This document shows, one piece after another, positions 17,299-25,400 of a DNA stretch of 64,000 nucleotides. A program made the translations under genes and the position numbers. The notes beneath the pieces are model-generated. The model ran no database searches. It was not told the DNA's origin and worked only from the letters and a program-made list of their open reading frames with translations. Within the stretch, counting starts at the first letter, position 1, and every line of letters starts with the position of its first letter. Source of the DNA: Bacillota bacterium (lineage in GTDB: Bacteria; Bacillota; Sulfobacillia; RBS10-35; JAJYVN01); NCBI GenBank assembly GCA_021803205.1, contig JAJZMB010000099.1, forward strand, positions 1 to 64,000. The letters run 5' to 3'.

Positions 17299-18249
17299 TC
17301 ACCGGGCGTGGGCGGTGTCACCGGTCTCGATCGCCAGGAGGTCCTCGGCGCTGAAGCGGTAACGGCGCCCGCAAAACTGGCAGACCAGTTCGGCGCCGCC
17401 GTCTTCCAGGCGCATCGCTCGGACCTCCTCCACCGGTAGGGACTTCAACACCTCGCGCAGGCGCCGGCGGCCGCACCGACAACGAAAGCGGAGAGCTCGC
17501 CGCTCCAACACCCCCGGCGCGAAGTCCGCCAGTGCCGCGCCCACAATGTCTTCCGGGCTGCCGCCAGCATCCACCACATGGCTGATCGACCCGAGGTCCC
17601 CGACACGGGCATGGATGCTGTCCGCCGCCGTTTCAGGGGCCCCGGGGAGGAGTTGCACGATCAGCCCCCCCGCCGCGCGCACCCGCCCTCCCCGCCCCAC
17701 CAGCACGCCGAGCGCCACCAACGACGGCACCTGCTCCGAACGGGCGAAGTATGAGGCGAGGTCCTCCCCGATCTCGCCGGAGACCAGGGACGAGCTACCC
17801 GTGTAAGGGCGCCGCATGCCAAGGTCGCGCGTGACGTGCAGCGCTCCGTGGCGCCCCACCGCACCACCGACGTCGAACTTCCCGTCGGCGCGGGGCGGCA
17901 GATCGACGTGCGGTTCCAGTGCGCAACCCCGAACGTCTCCGCCCGGTGTCGCCGCCGCGATCATCCCGCGGATCGGCCCGTCGCCAGCCACGCGCACCGT
18001 GACCGTCCCCACCTTCAACGGCAGCGCCAGAAGCGCCGTCGCCGTCAGCACGCGCCCGGTCGCCGCGGCGGCCGTGGGCCAGAGGTCCTGGAGGCGCCGG
18101 GCCTCTTCGCAGAGGGTCGACGTACGCGCGGCGAGGGCCAGGATCCGTCCGTCCCCGGCCATGGCCCGCAGTGCATAGTCCCCGTGCAGTTCTGCCGGAT
18201 CGAGTGCCTCCCCGGCCCCGTCGCGTTCCAGTGCATCCCGCTGCTCCAT
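17299..18249 (-). CDS. hslO: Redox-regulated chaperone Hsp33
   Basis: Hsp33 is a cytosolic holdase activated by oxidation, when its zinc-bound cysteines form disulfides. The 316-residue protein has the N-terminal core with GLVRAL-like features, GDGPIRGMIAAATPGGDVRG, and MRRPYTGSSSLVSGEIGEDLASYF. The C-terminal zinc module shows CRC followed about 29 residues later by CQFC, in the context CQFCGRRYRFSAEDL. All four cysteines are present. ATG 18249 is used; more upstream in-frame codons are Arg-rich and unlike the family. A very stable hairpin lies 38-71 bases before the start. Confidence 0.93.
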   Translation of the reverse strand: MEQRDALERDGAGEALDPAELHGDYALRAMAGDGRILALAARTSTLCEEARRLQDLWPTAAAATGRVLTATALLALPLKVGTVTVRVAGDGPIRGMIAAATPGGDVRGCALEPHVDLPPRADGKFDVGGAVGRHGALHVTRDLGMRRPYTGSSSLVSGEIGEDLASYFARSEQVPSLVALGVLVGRGGRVRAAGGLIVQLLPGAPETAADSIHARVGDLGSISHVVDAGGSPEDIVGAALADFAPGVLERRALRFRCRCGRRRLREVLKSLPVEEVRAMRLEDGGAELVCQFCGRRYRFSAEDLLAIETGDTAHAR

Positions 18250-18286
18250 ACGCCACCCCCGCCGTGCGCCACCGCCCGCTGCCGAG

Positions 18287-18320
18287 GCCACCGGGGCCGA
18301 ACGCGTCCGGCCCCGGTGGC
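18287..18320 (-). promoter_or_regulatory. Leader hairpin upstream of hslO
   Basis: GCCACCGGGGCCG and CGGCCCCGGTGGC pair over 13 bases around an 8-base loop, ending 38 bases before the hslO start. There is no T-run, so it is not an obvious terminator. Its function is unknown. Confidence 0.4.
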
Positions 18321-18524
18321 ACATCCCGCGGACGGAGGTCCGAAGTTTGGCCCGCATCCCCCGCAGGCGGCCCATTCTTCAGGCGGCACACCTCTGTGGC
18401 GTCGCCATTCGCCCTCTCTGTCCCCGATGCGCAGCGTGACGCGATTTCCGGCTTTCCTTGACGATTCGCCCATGCTACCATAGCGCATGCGCTCGCGGCG
18501 GGCGGCGCCGGCTGTTTCCATGGT

Positions 18525-18625
18525 CCCGGCAAAGTCACGTCAGGGCGGGTGCCCACCACCAGCGTTTGTGGGTCACGACCGTCAGGGCCCCCCCGCCGCC
18601 TGGCCCACTGGACGACTTTGCCGGG
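18525..18625. repeat. 101-bp inverted-repeat element or structured RNA
   Basis: CCCGGCAAAGTC at 18525-18536 is the exact reverse complement of GACTTTGCCGGG at 18614-18625. The 77 bases between are GC-rich and can form inner hairpins. It could be a structured leader of the ABC transporter mRNA, a small RNA, or a MITE-like insertion. It matches no RNA family that I recognise. Confidence 0.5.
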
Positions 18626-18886
18626 TCCCTGGGCTGTCTCGAAGTCCGGCAGCGCTCGGCGGAAGGTCCCTGTTGTCCGTTTCACTCGGCTCCGGTATCA
18701 CAACCGTGATCAGGGTTCTTGGCTGTCGGGGTCCATGTCCACCTCCGGCTGTGGTTGCCGTGCGCGGAGCATGCTGAGCAGTATCCTGATGGCCGGGCGG
18801 CCGACCAGGATAGACTGGGACCCAGGGGCACCGTGGATGTGTGGCGCATATCCCGCCGCAAGGGAGCCTGACCGAGGTGGCTGGCC

Positions 18887-20644
18887 ATGAACGGCACCCA
18901 ACCGAAGAAGGGACTCCCGCTGCCGCGTTGGGGCGGGATCTGGTCGGCTGCATCCGGAAGGGCCGGCGGCACGGCGTCCTGGACCGCTGATCTCGCGGTC
19001 GGTGCAGGCCTGTTCGGGTTGCTGTACATCGTGGTCGTGGTGGCGACCGGCGGGTCGGCGCGCACACCGCAGACGACCATCTCCTTGCGCTTTTCCGCCC
19101 TGCCCCTCTATGCCATGTATTCCCTGACGCGCATGACGGCGGCCTACCTCCTGTCTCTGGTCTTCGCCGTGGCGTACGGTTACGTGGCCGCCTGCAGCCG
19201 CCGCGCGGAGCGCATCCTGGCGCCCGTGCTGGACATCCTGCAGTCCATTCCGATCCTGTCCTTCCTGCCGCCGGTCGTCCTGGCCCTCACCGGGCTCTTT
19301 CCGCGGTCCGGCCTCGGCGCCGAACTGGCCTCCGTGCTCCTGGTCTTCACGTCGCAGGCCTGGAACATGGCCTTTTCCTTCTATCATTCCATGCTCACCG
19401 TGCCACGGGAACTGCGTGAGGTTGCGCGGATGTACAACCTCTCACCCTGGCAGCGCTTCCGCCAGCTGGAGCTTCCGTTCGCGACCGTCGGCCTGGTCTG
19501 GAACAGCATGATGTCCTGGGCGGGCGGGTGGTTCTTTCTCATGGCCGCAGAGATGTTCACGCTGGGCGACCGTTCCTTCCAACTGCCCGGCCTGGGAAGC
19601 TACCTGCAGCAAGCCGCCAACCACGGCGATCTCCGCGGCATCGTCGGTGGCATCGCCACCCTGGTCCTGCTCATCGCCGGACTCGACCAGCTGCTGTGGC
19701 GCCCGCTCATCGCCTGGGCGGACAGGTTCAAGGTCGAGACGGTGGGCAACGGGACGCCGCCACGGTCCGCGGTGCTCATCATGCTGCGGCGCTCGCATCT
19801 GGTGGAGTGGATGATGGGGTTCCTCTTCAGCCCTCTGGTGGAGCGCGCTGATCACCTGCTCTCCCACGTGGCGGCCACCGGCTCCATCCCCGCCCCCCGC
19901 GTGGGACGGAGGGTCGCCGGTTACCTGATCGGCGGGGCCGTCGTGGCCCTGATCGCCTTTGCGCTCTGGCGCGCCCTGGGCGTGCTCGCCTCGACGCCTC
20001 GGACGGAGATCGAGCGCCTGCCCGCGGCCGCCCTGTTCACAACCCTGCGCGTGGCGGCGTCACTGCTGCTCAGCTGTCTCTGGACCATCCCGCTCGGCGT
20101 GTTCATCGGCATGAACCGCGCCTGGGCCAACCGCCTGCAGCCCGTGGTGCAGATCCTGGCGTCCGTACCGGCGACGGCGCTCTTTCCCATCGTCCTGCTG
20201 TGGCTCGGCTCACGCCTCGCCTGGGGTTCGGTGCTGCTGATGCTGCTCGGCGTGCAGTGGTACGTCCTGTTCAATGTCATCGCCGGGGCGATGTCCATCC
20301 CCGAGGATCTGAAGGAGGTGACGGCCCTGTTCAGGCTCGGCCGGCTGGAACGCTGGCGCACCCTGATCATCCCCGGCATCTTCCCGTTCCTGATCACCGG
20401 CCTGATCACGGCCTCCGGCGGCGCCTGGAACGCGGCGGTGGTCGCCGAGTACGTCCAATTCGCGGGCCATACGGTGTTCACCGTCGGGCTCGGCGCCGAG
20501 ATCGCCCGCGCCAGCCAGGATCAGGAGTACGGCCTGCTGCTGTCCGCCACCCTGACCCTGTCGCTGTTGGTGGTGCTGGTGAACCGTTTGTTCTGGCGGC
20601 GGATGTACCGCCTGGCGGAGACGCGATACGGCGTCTCCGCCTGA
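18887..20644 (+). CDS. NitT/TauT-type ABC transporter permease, two fused domains
   Basis: A 585-residue inner-membrane protein with two BPD_transp_1 permease domains in one chain, about residues 75-270 and 370-575. Each has about five to six membrane spans and its own EAA-type loop contacting the ATPase: REVARMYNLSPWQRFRQLELP in the first half and KEVTALFRLGRLERWRTLIIP in the second. Such duplicated permeases belong to the nitrate/sulfonate/taurine group, usually of unknown substrate. The ATG at 18887 follows GAGGTGG. The ATPase gene follows after 18 bases. No substrate-binding protein gene lies nearby. Confidence 0.85.
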   Translation: MNGTQPKKGLPLPRWGGIWSAASGRAGGTASWTADLAVGAGLFGLLYIVVVVATGGSARTPQTTISLRFSALPLYAMYSLTRMTAAYLLSLVFAVAYGYVAACSRRAERILAPVLDILQSIPILSFLPPVVLALTGLFPRSGLGAELASVLLVFTSQAWNMAFSFYHSMLTVPRELREVARMYNLSPWQRFRQLELPFATVGLVWNSMMSWAGGWFFLMAAEMFTLGDRSFQLPGLGSYLQQAANHGDLRGIVGGIATLVLLIAGLDQLLWRPLIAWADRFKVETVGNGTPPRSAVLIMLRRSHLVEWMMGFLFSPLVERADHLLSHVAATGSIPAPRVGRRVAGYLIGGAVVALIAFALWRALGVLASTPRTEIERLPAAALFTTLRVAASLLLSCLWTIPLGVFIGMNRAWANRLQPVVQILASVPATALFPIVLLWLGSRLAWGSVLLMLLGVQWYVLFNVIAGAMSIPEDLKEVTALFRLGRLERWRTLIIPGIFPFLITGLITASGGAWNAAVVAEYVQFAGHTVFTVGLGAEIARASQDQEYGLLLSATLTLSLLVVLVNRLFWRRMYRLAETRYGVSA

Positions 20645-20662
20645 ACACGAACCGAGGCGGAG

Positions 20663-22081
20663 GTGCTGCGCTTGGCCGCGGGGCTGCTCGTATCCGCGCG
20701 CGGGGTCAGCCGCCGCTACGACGACATGCTGGTCCTCGACCGCATCGACCTGGACATCCGGGACGGCGAATTCGTTGCACTCCTTGGTCCGTCCGGATCC
20801 GGCAAGTCGACGCTGCTGCGGATCGTCACCGGGCTGATGGATCCGAGCGCCGGAGAGGTCCTATATCGCGGCCAACCGGTCTCAGGTCCCTGCCCGCATG
20901 CGGCCATGGTGTTCCAGACCTTCGCGCTCTATCCGTGGTTGACGGTGGTGGAAAACGTGGAGATCGGGCTCAAGGCGTCCGGCATCGCCCTGCGCGAACG
21001 TCGGGACCGCGCGGCGCGCCTGATCGATCTCGTCGGTCTCGACGGTTTCGAGGATGCCTATCCGAAGGAACTCTCCGGCGGGATGCGCCAACGCGTCGGC
21101 TTCGCCCGAGCGCTGGCGGTGGAGCCGGAACTGCTCTGTATGGACGAACCCTTCTCGGCCCTGGACGTGCTGACGGCCGAAAACCTGCGCAGCGAGCTCC
21201 TGGATCTGTGGGCGGACCACAGGATACCGACGCGCTCGGTGCTGATGGTGACCCACGGTGTGGAGGAGGCCGTCTTCATGGCCGATCGCATCGTGGTACT
21301 CTCGCACAACCCCGCCCGGGTGGTCGCGGATCTCGCCGTGACCCTGTCAAGGCCCCGCAACCGCAAACACGCCGCGTTCCTGAGCATGGTGGACCGGGTG
21401 TACAAGGTCGTCACCGAAGCGGCCGAACCGGCACGCCGTCCCACCGCGGCGGCCCGTGCCGCGGTGCCTCCTCGCCAGCCGGCCGCCGTTCCGGAGGCTG
21501 GCGGTGATCGGGAGGATCAGAGTCGGCGACCGGACGGACAGAGGCACCGGTACACAAGGCTGCCGCACGCCGCCATCGGCATGCTCAGCGGCCTGCTGGA
21601 ACTCGTCGCCGACCGGGGCGGCCGGGACGATCTGTACCGCTTGGGCAGCGAATTGCTCCTCGAGGTCGACGATCTGCTGCCGGTGACGGAGGCAGCCGGC
21701 CTCCTCGAACTCGCGAACGTCCAAGAAGGGGATCTCTGTCTCACCGCCCTGGGCAAGGCGTTCGCGGAGGCTGGCGTGGTGGAACGCAAACGCATCTTCG
21801 CTGCTCAGATCGCCCGCATACCCCTGTTCGCCGTCATCCGTCGCGTGCTGGAGGGCAAGCGCAGCCATACCATGCCGCGCGAGTTCTTCACCGACCTGGT
21901 CACGGAGGACTTCGGCGAGACGGAAGCGCAGGCCCAGATCGACACCGCGATCGGCTGGGGACGCCACGCCGAACTGTTCGCCTACGACCGGACCTCCGAG
22001 GAATTCTATCTGGAGGATCCCGAGGGGACCGCCGACCTGCCGGGAAGCGCGGAGGACACGGGGGACGCCGGCACCTCCTGA
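20663..22081 (+). CDS. NitT/TauT-type ABC transporter ATPase with C-terminal AAA-associated domain
   Basis: The first ~245 residues are a complete ABC ATPase: GPSGSGKSTLL (Walker A), MVFQTFALYPWLTV (Q-loop), LSGGMRQRVGFARAL (signature), LLCMDEPFSALD (Walker B) and MVTHGVEEA (switch histidine). A Pro/Ala/Arg-rich linker leads to a second domain, residues about 300-455, of the type often annotated AAA-associated (DUF2154-like region of nitrate/sulfonate ATPases), containing HAAIGMLSGLLELVADRGG and a helical segment. That domain is probably regulatory. GTG 20663 is used; TTG 20672 has a better-spaced ribosome binding site. It energises the fused permease just upstream. Confidence 0.85.
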   Translation: MLRLAAGLLVSARGVSRRYDDMLVLDRIDLDIRDGEFVALLGPSGSGKSTLLRIVTGLMDPSAGEVLYRGQPVSGPCPHAAMVFQTFALYPWLTVVENVEIGLKASGIALRERRDRAARLIDLVGLDGFEDAYPKELSGGMRQRVGFARALAVEPELLCMDEPFSALDVLTAENLRSELLDLWADHRIPTRSVLMVTHGVEEAVFMADRIVVLSHNPARVVADLAVTLSRPRNRKHAAFLSMVDRVYKVVTEAAEPARRPTAAARAAVPPRQPAAVPEAGGDREDQSRRPDGQRHRYTRLPHAAIGMLSGLLELVADRGGRDDLYRLGSELLLEVDDLLPVTEAAGLLELANVQEGDLCLTALGKAFAEAGVVERKRIFAAQIARIPLFAVIRRVLEGKRSHTMPREFFTDLVTEDFGETEAQAQIDTAIGWGRHAELFAYDRTSEEFYLEDPEGTADLPGSAEDTGDAGTS

Positions 22082-22384
22082 CCGCGGCGCCGGTGGCGGC
22101 CGGCCCGACCCCGATACGCGCGCAAGCGCTGCACTGCGCATGCAGGGCGGAGGGAAGCCGCCCGAGCGCGGCGAATGCTTCTGTCCCGTCGCATCAGGTC
22201 CTCGCGGCCGACGGCGCAGCGGGGATCCCAACCGAGGCGTGCGGCGAGGGGTTTCCGGCAAGCAGCCCGAACGGGCGTGCCGGTGAACGTCAGCGGTGCA
22301 GCCGGCAGACCCGGCGCACCCCAGGGCGGCGGCGGCCACACCTGCGCAGGCCCATTGCCCGGGAGCCCACGGGAGGTCTTGCAC
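22082..22384 (+). other. Intergenic region before the SDR gene
   Basis: Some 300 bases with no convincing gene. The frame of the following SDR is open upstream to 22175, but the sequence there is Arg/Pro-rich and unlike the family. It ends with GGGAGGT as the ribosome binding site for the GTG at 22385. I see no riboswitch or terminator. Confidence 0.4.
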
Positions 22385-23173
22385 GTGGGCGAGCTCGATG
22401 GAAGAGTGATCCTGGTCACCGGCAGCAGCCGCGGGCTCGGACGGGCCTATGCCCTCCGCCTGGCGGCCGCGGGCGCGGATGTCGCGGTACACGACATCGC
22501 TGCGGACAAGCCGGCGGAGTTCGGCGAAGGCCAGAGCATCGAGGATACCGTGCTGGCCATCCGGGAGATGGGACGTCGGAGCGTCGCGGTCCTCGGGGAC
22601 GTGGCGGCCGAGTCGGATGTTCAGCGGATGATGGACGAGGTCGAGGCTCGCCTCGGCGCTATCGACGTCCTGGTGAACAACGCCGGTGGGGATATCGCCG
22701 CCCGGGGGGGACGCCGTCCCGAGCCCAACGACGCAGTGGGCATCCCCGCCGCAGATGTCCGCGCCGTTATCGACCGCAACCTGATCGGAACCATCCTGTG
22801 CTGCCGGCAGGTGGCGCCCCGGATGACGGCCCGCCGCAGGGGCAAGATCATCAACGTCTCCTCAATGGCCGGCGTGCACCCCACGACCGAGGGCGTGATC
22901 TACGCCACGGCCAAAGCCGGCATCGCCTTCTACACCACGTGCCTGGCGATGCAGCTCCGCCCGTTCGACGTCACGGTCAACGCCGTGGCGCCGGGACCGA
23001 CCTGGACCGCCCGCTTCGCGGCGACGCGCACCGTGGCGACCGAAGAAGGGAAGTCCCGCCTGCAACGGGTCGCCCAACCGGATGACGTGGCCAGAGTGGT
23101 GCAGTTCTTGGCGGGACCGCTGTCGGACTACGTGTCGGGCCAGACGATTCCGGTCAACGGGGGGGCGAGATAG
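22385..23173 (+). CDS. Short-chain dehydrogenase/reductase
   Basis: A 262-residue classical SDR using NAD(P)H. It has LVTGSSRGLG (cofactor glycine motif), VLVNNAGG, INVSSMAG with the active-site serine, YATAKAG (YxxxK) and PGPTWT. An aspartate near the end of the second beta strand (VHDIAAD) suggests NAD preference. A ~20-residue insert follows NNAGG. GTG 22385 is chosen because GGGAGGT lies eight bases upstream and the Rossmann fold begins at once. The substrate cannot be told from sequence; resemblance to 3-oxoacyl-ACP reductases is general. The stop lies in the loop of a G7/C7-rich hairpin (23159-23188) that may end transcription. Confidence 0.85.
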   Translation: MGELDGRVILVTGSSRGLGRAYALRLAAAGADVAVHDIAADKPAEFGEGQSIEDTVLAIREMGRRSVAVLGDVAAESDVQRMMDEVEARLGAIDVLVNNAGGDIAARGGRRPEPNDAVGIPAADVRAVIDRNLIGTILCCRQVAPRMTARRRGKIINVSSMAGVHPTTEGVIYATAKAGIAFYTTCLAMQLRPFDVTVNAVAPGPTWTARFAATRTVATEEGKSRLQRVAQPDDVARVVQFLAGPLSDYVSGQTIPVNGGAR

Positions 23174-23406
23174 AAGCCCCGCCCCCCCTGCCGGCGGTGC
23201 GCCGCGCACGCGCAGACGCTCCCGGGACGCTTGGCGCCACCGCCGCAACCGCACCTCCGAGCGAGGGGCTGCGACGTCGCCAAGAGACCCGAAATATTCC
23301 CGATCCCGGGACATCACGGCGGGATCCGCCGGCCGCGGGCGATCCACCACCGCCGGACCCGCGCGATCGGCGGCGTGGCGGGACAGTCACCCGGCCGTCC
23401 CGCCCG

Positions 23407-23649
23407 TCAGTCCGCCGCCAAGTTCACGTGGCGGGGCACGAAGTACTCGCGCGAAATCTTCGCCGCGATCCGCGCGACGATCGCCGGCTCCAGGATCGCG
23501 TCGCCGCAACGCTCACACACCGCGGCGGGCACGTTGTGCACCTCGACCTCGCGGCCGTAGTCGTCGGTGAAGCGGTAACGGTGTACGACCTCGTAGTTCA
23601 ATTGGCCGCCGCACACGCACCGGTTCTCGTTCGTCTTCGCCTGCATCAT
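23407..23649 (-). CDS. YgiT/MqsA-type zinc-finger protein
   Basis: An 80-residue protein with the YgiT-type zinc-finger pattern: CVCGGQL near the N-terminus and VPAAVCERCGDAILEPAIVARI after a short beta-rich segment, giving two CxxC pairs for one zinc ion. MqsA/YgiT proteins are often antitoxins that bind DNA and repress their own operon, but this one has only the zinc-finger part plus about 20 residues, without a clear helix-turn-helix. No toxin gene (MqsR or DUF4258 type) is visible on either side. ATG 23649 is preferred for its spacing to GGGGG. The upstream region is AT-rich compared with the rest of the window. Confidence 0.75.
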   Translation of the reverse strand: MMQAKTNENRCVCGGQLNYEVVHRYRFTDDYGREVEVHNVPAAVCERCGDAILEPAIVARIAAKISREYFVPRHVNLAAD

Positions 23650-23655
23650 TGCCAC

Positions 23656-24085
23656 CCCCTTCGAGCAGACTCAGTGTACTACCTTGTGATGCGATTCACA
23701 AACAAAGGCGGCCCGGAGTTGGCGATTATTATTCCCCCGTCATGCCGCGCATCGATCTTCAGGCGGATGATATGCCACCTTTCCTCTTATTATCTCATTG
23801 TTTCTGCTGTTTTCTAGATTATGTGATTCTGGACACGATGTTTGGACGGCGCATCCGGACCGCCGCCCCCGCGGCAGCAGCGCCGCGAGCAAGAAGGCCC
23901 CGTCCCGCGCAGCCGACCCCGGCCGCACATCCCCGCCGCCCCACGCCCGCTCACCGCGCTCAGAGGCGGCAGGGCGTACGGGCGCGGCCCCCCACAGGCC
24001 AACCCGCAGCCGTAGGCCAGGCGTCGCACCGCGCTGGCGGCCAGGGCGGGCCGCCAGGAGGGGCCCATGCCCCACTACCCCGCCC
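23656..24085. other. Intergenic region with an AT-rich island
   Basis: About 430 bases between moxR and the zinc-finger gene. Bases 23690-23845 are conspicuously A/T-rich (for example GGCGATTATTATTCCC, CTCTTATTATCTCATTG), unlike the rest of the window. No complete gene is visible. The remainder is GC-rich with frames that look like chance. Confidence 0.55.
23685..23700. promoter_or_regulatory. TGTGA-N6-TCACA operator-like dyad
   Basis: TGTGATGCGATTCACA is a perfect CRP-type half-site pair with six-base spacing, 36-51 bases upstream of the zinc-finger gene start. Whether a CRP/FNR-family regulator or an autoregulator binds is unknown. Confidence 0.4.
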
Positions 24086-25162
24086 TCAGCCCGCCCCTTC
24101 CTCGATGGGCAGGGGTTTGCGCTCCAGCACCTCGCGCACCACATCCGCCGCCACGCGCCCGCGCAACTGGCTCTCCGGCTTCAGGAGCATGCGGTGGGTG
24201 AGGATGCAGGGGGCCAGGTACTGGATGTCGTCGGGGAGCACGTAATCCCGCCCGCGGACTGCAGCCAGGGCCTGGGCAGACATGAAGAGGTTGATCGAGG
24301 CCCTCGGGCTGCAGCCCAGGGACACGTCATTGTGCTCGCGCGTCGAGCCGACCAGGTCCACGATGTAACGCAGCAGGTCCGCTTCGACATGGACGGTGCG
24401 CACGGCCGCCTGGGCGGCGGCGATGTCCTCCGGGCCGGCCACGGGGACCAGACGGTCCGGCTGCATCCCCGTCACCTGCCGCAAGATGATCTCCCGCTCG
24501 TCAGCGGCGCTCGGGTACCCCATCTGCACCCGCATCAGGAAGCGGTCAAGCTGCGCCTCGGGCAGAGGGAACGTGCCCTCGAACTCGACGGGGTTCTGGG
24601 TCGCCATGACCAGGAACGGCGCATCGAGCTTGCGGGTCACGCCATCCACTGTGACCTGCTTCTCCCCCATGGCTTCCAGCAGGGCCGACTGCGTGCGGGG
24701 CGTGGCGCGGTTGATTTCGTCGGTCAGCACAATCTGGTTCATGACCGGACCCGCCCGGAACTCGAATTCGCGGCTGCTCGGGTTGTACACGCTCGTCCCG
24801 ATGATGTCCGCAGGGAGAAGGTCAGGCGTGCACTGGACGCGGGCAAATCGCAGACCGAGCGATGCGGCCACCGAGCGGGCCATCATCGTCTTCCCCACGC
24901 CGGGCACATCCTCCAGAAGGATGTGTCCCTCACAGAGCAGTGCTACCAGAACGAGTTCCACGACCTCCGTCTTGCCGACGATCATCCGTCCAATGTTCTC
25001 GCGCACCGCTGCGGCCATGCGCGCAAGCCTGGCCAGGCCGGCAGCGTCCTTGGCCAGACCCGTCGCACTCTGCGTGCCCGACCCGCTGTGCGCACCTGCT
25101 GCCTGATCCGGAGTCCTGGACTCCGCCACCTCGACTCCCCCTCGGAGAACCCAACTCGGCAT
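24086..25162 (-). CDS. MoxR-family AAA ATPase
   Basis: MoxR ATPases act as chaperones for metal-dependent or von Willebrand-domain proteins and are usually encoded with DUF58 and DUF4129 proteins. The 358-residue sequence shows ENIGRMIVGKTEVVE, LLEDVPGVGKTMMAR (Walker A), VLTDEINRATPRTQSALLEAM (Walker B), MATQNPVEFEGTFPLPEAQLDRF (sensor 1 region) and a C-terminal lid with SPRASINLF. GTG 25129 with GGGGGAG upstream is an alternative start that removes eleven residues. It is the third gene of DUF58 - DUF4129-like - moxR, separated from the second by about 240 gene-free bases. Confidence 0.9.
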   Translation of the reverse strand: MPSWVLRGGVEVAESRTPDQAAGAHSGSGTQSATGLAKDAAGLARLARMAAAVRENIGRMIVGKTEVVELVLVALLCEGHILLEDVPGVGKTMMARSVAASLGLRFARVQCTPDLLPADIIGTSVYNPSSREFEFRAGPVMNQIVLTDEINRATPRTQSALLEAMGEKQVTVDGVTRKLDAPFLVMATQNPVEFEGTFPLPEAQLDRFLMRVQMGYPSAADEREIILRQVTGMQPDRLVPVAGPEDIAAAQAAVRTVHVEADLLRYIVDLVGSTREHNDVSLGCSPRASINLFMSAQALAAVRGRDYVLPDDIQYLAPCILTHRMLLKPESQLRGRVAADVVREVLERKPLPIEEGAG

Positions 25163-25400
25163 CTGTGGTCTGCTCCCAATTCGTGGCGGCTATTGCCCGC
25201 CACCGGCCGGTGTGCAGTCGGTCCACCTTGGCGCGCAGGAACCCGGTGTGGACACTCGACTCCCGCGGCTTGGCATGGATGCCCCCCCGCAGGAAAAACC
25301 GCCGGCCGAGCTACTCCCCACCCTGCGGTCCCAGGCACCACCCCAGGCCTGCCGCCCTGCAGCACCACCGCCGGCAGCGACTGGCACAAGCCTCGGCCGG

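Larger units (their letters stand above)
18250..18886. other. Divergent non-coding region with several inverted repeats
   Basis: About 640 bases without a credible gene between hslO (leftward) and the ABC permease (rightward). It contains a 13-bp perfect hairpin at 18287-18320, a 12-bp palindrome AGCGCATGCGCT at 18482-18493, a 101-bp unit closed by a 12-bp perfect stem at 18525-18625, and ATCACAACCGTGAT at 18696-18709, which looks like an operator dyad. The permease ribosome binding site (GAGGTGG) lies at the right end. Confidence 0.6.
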
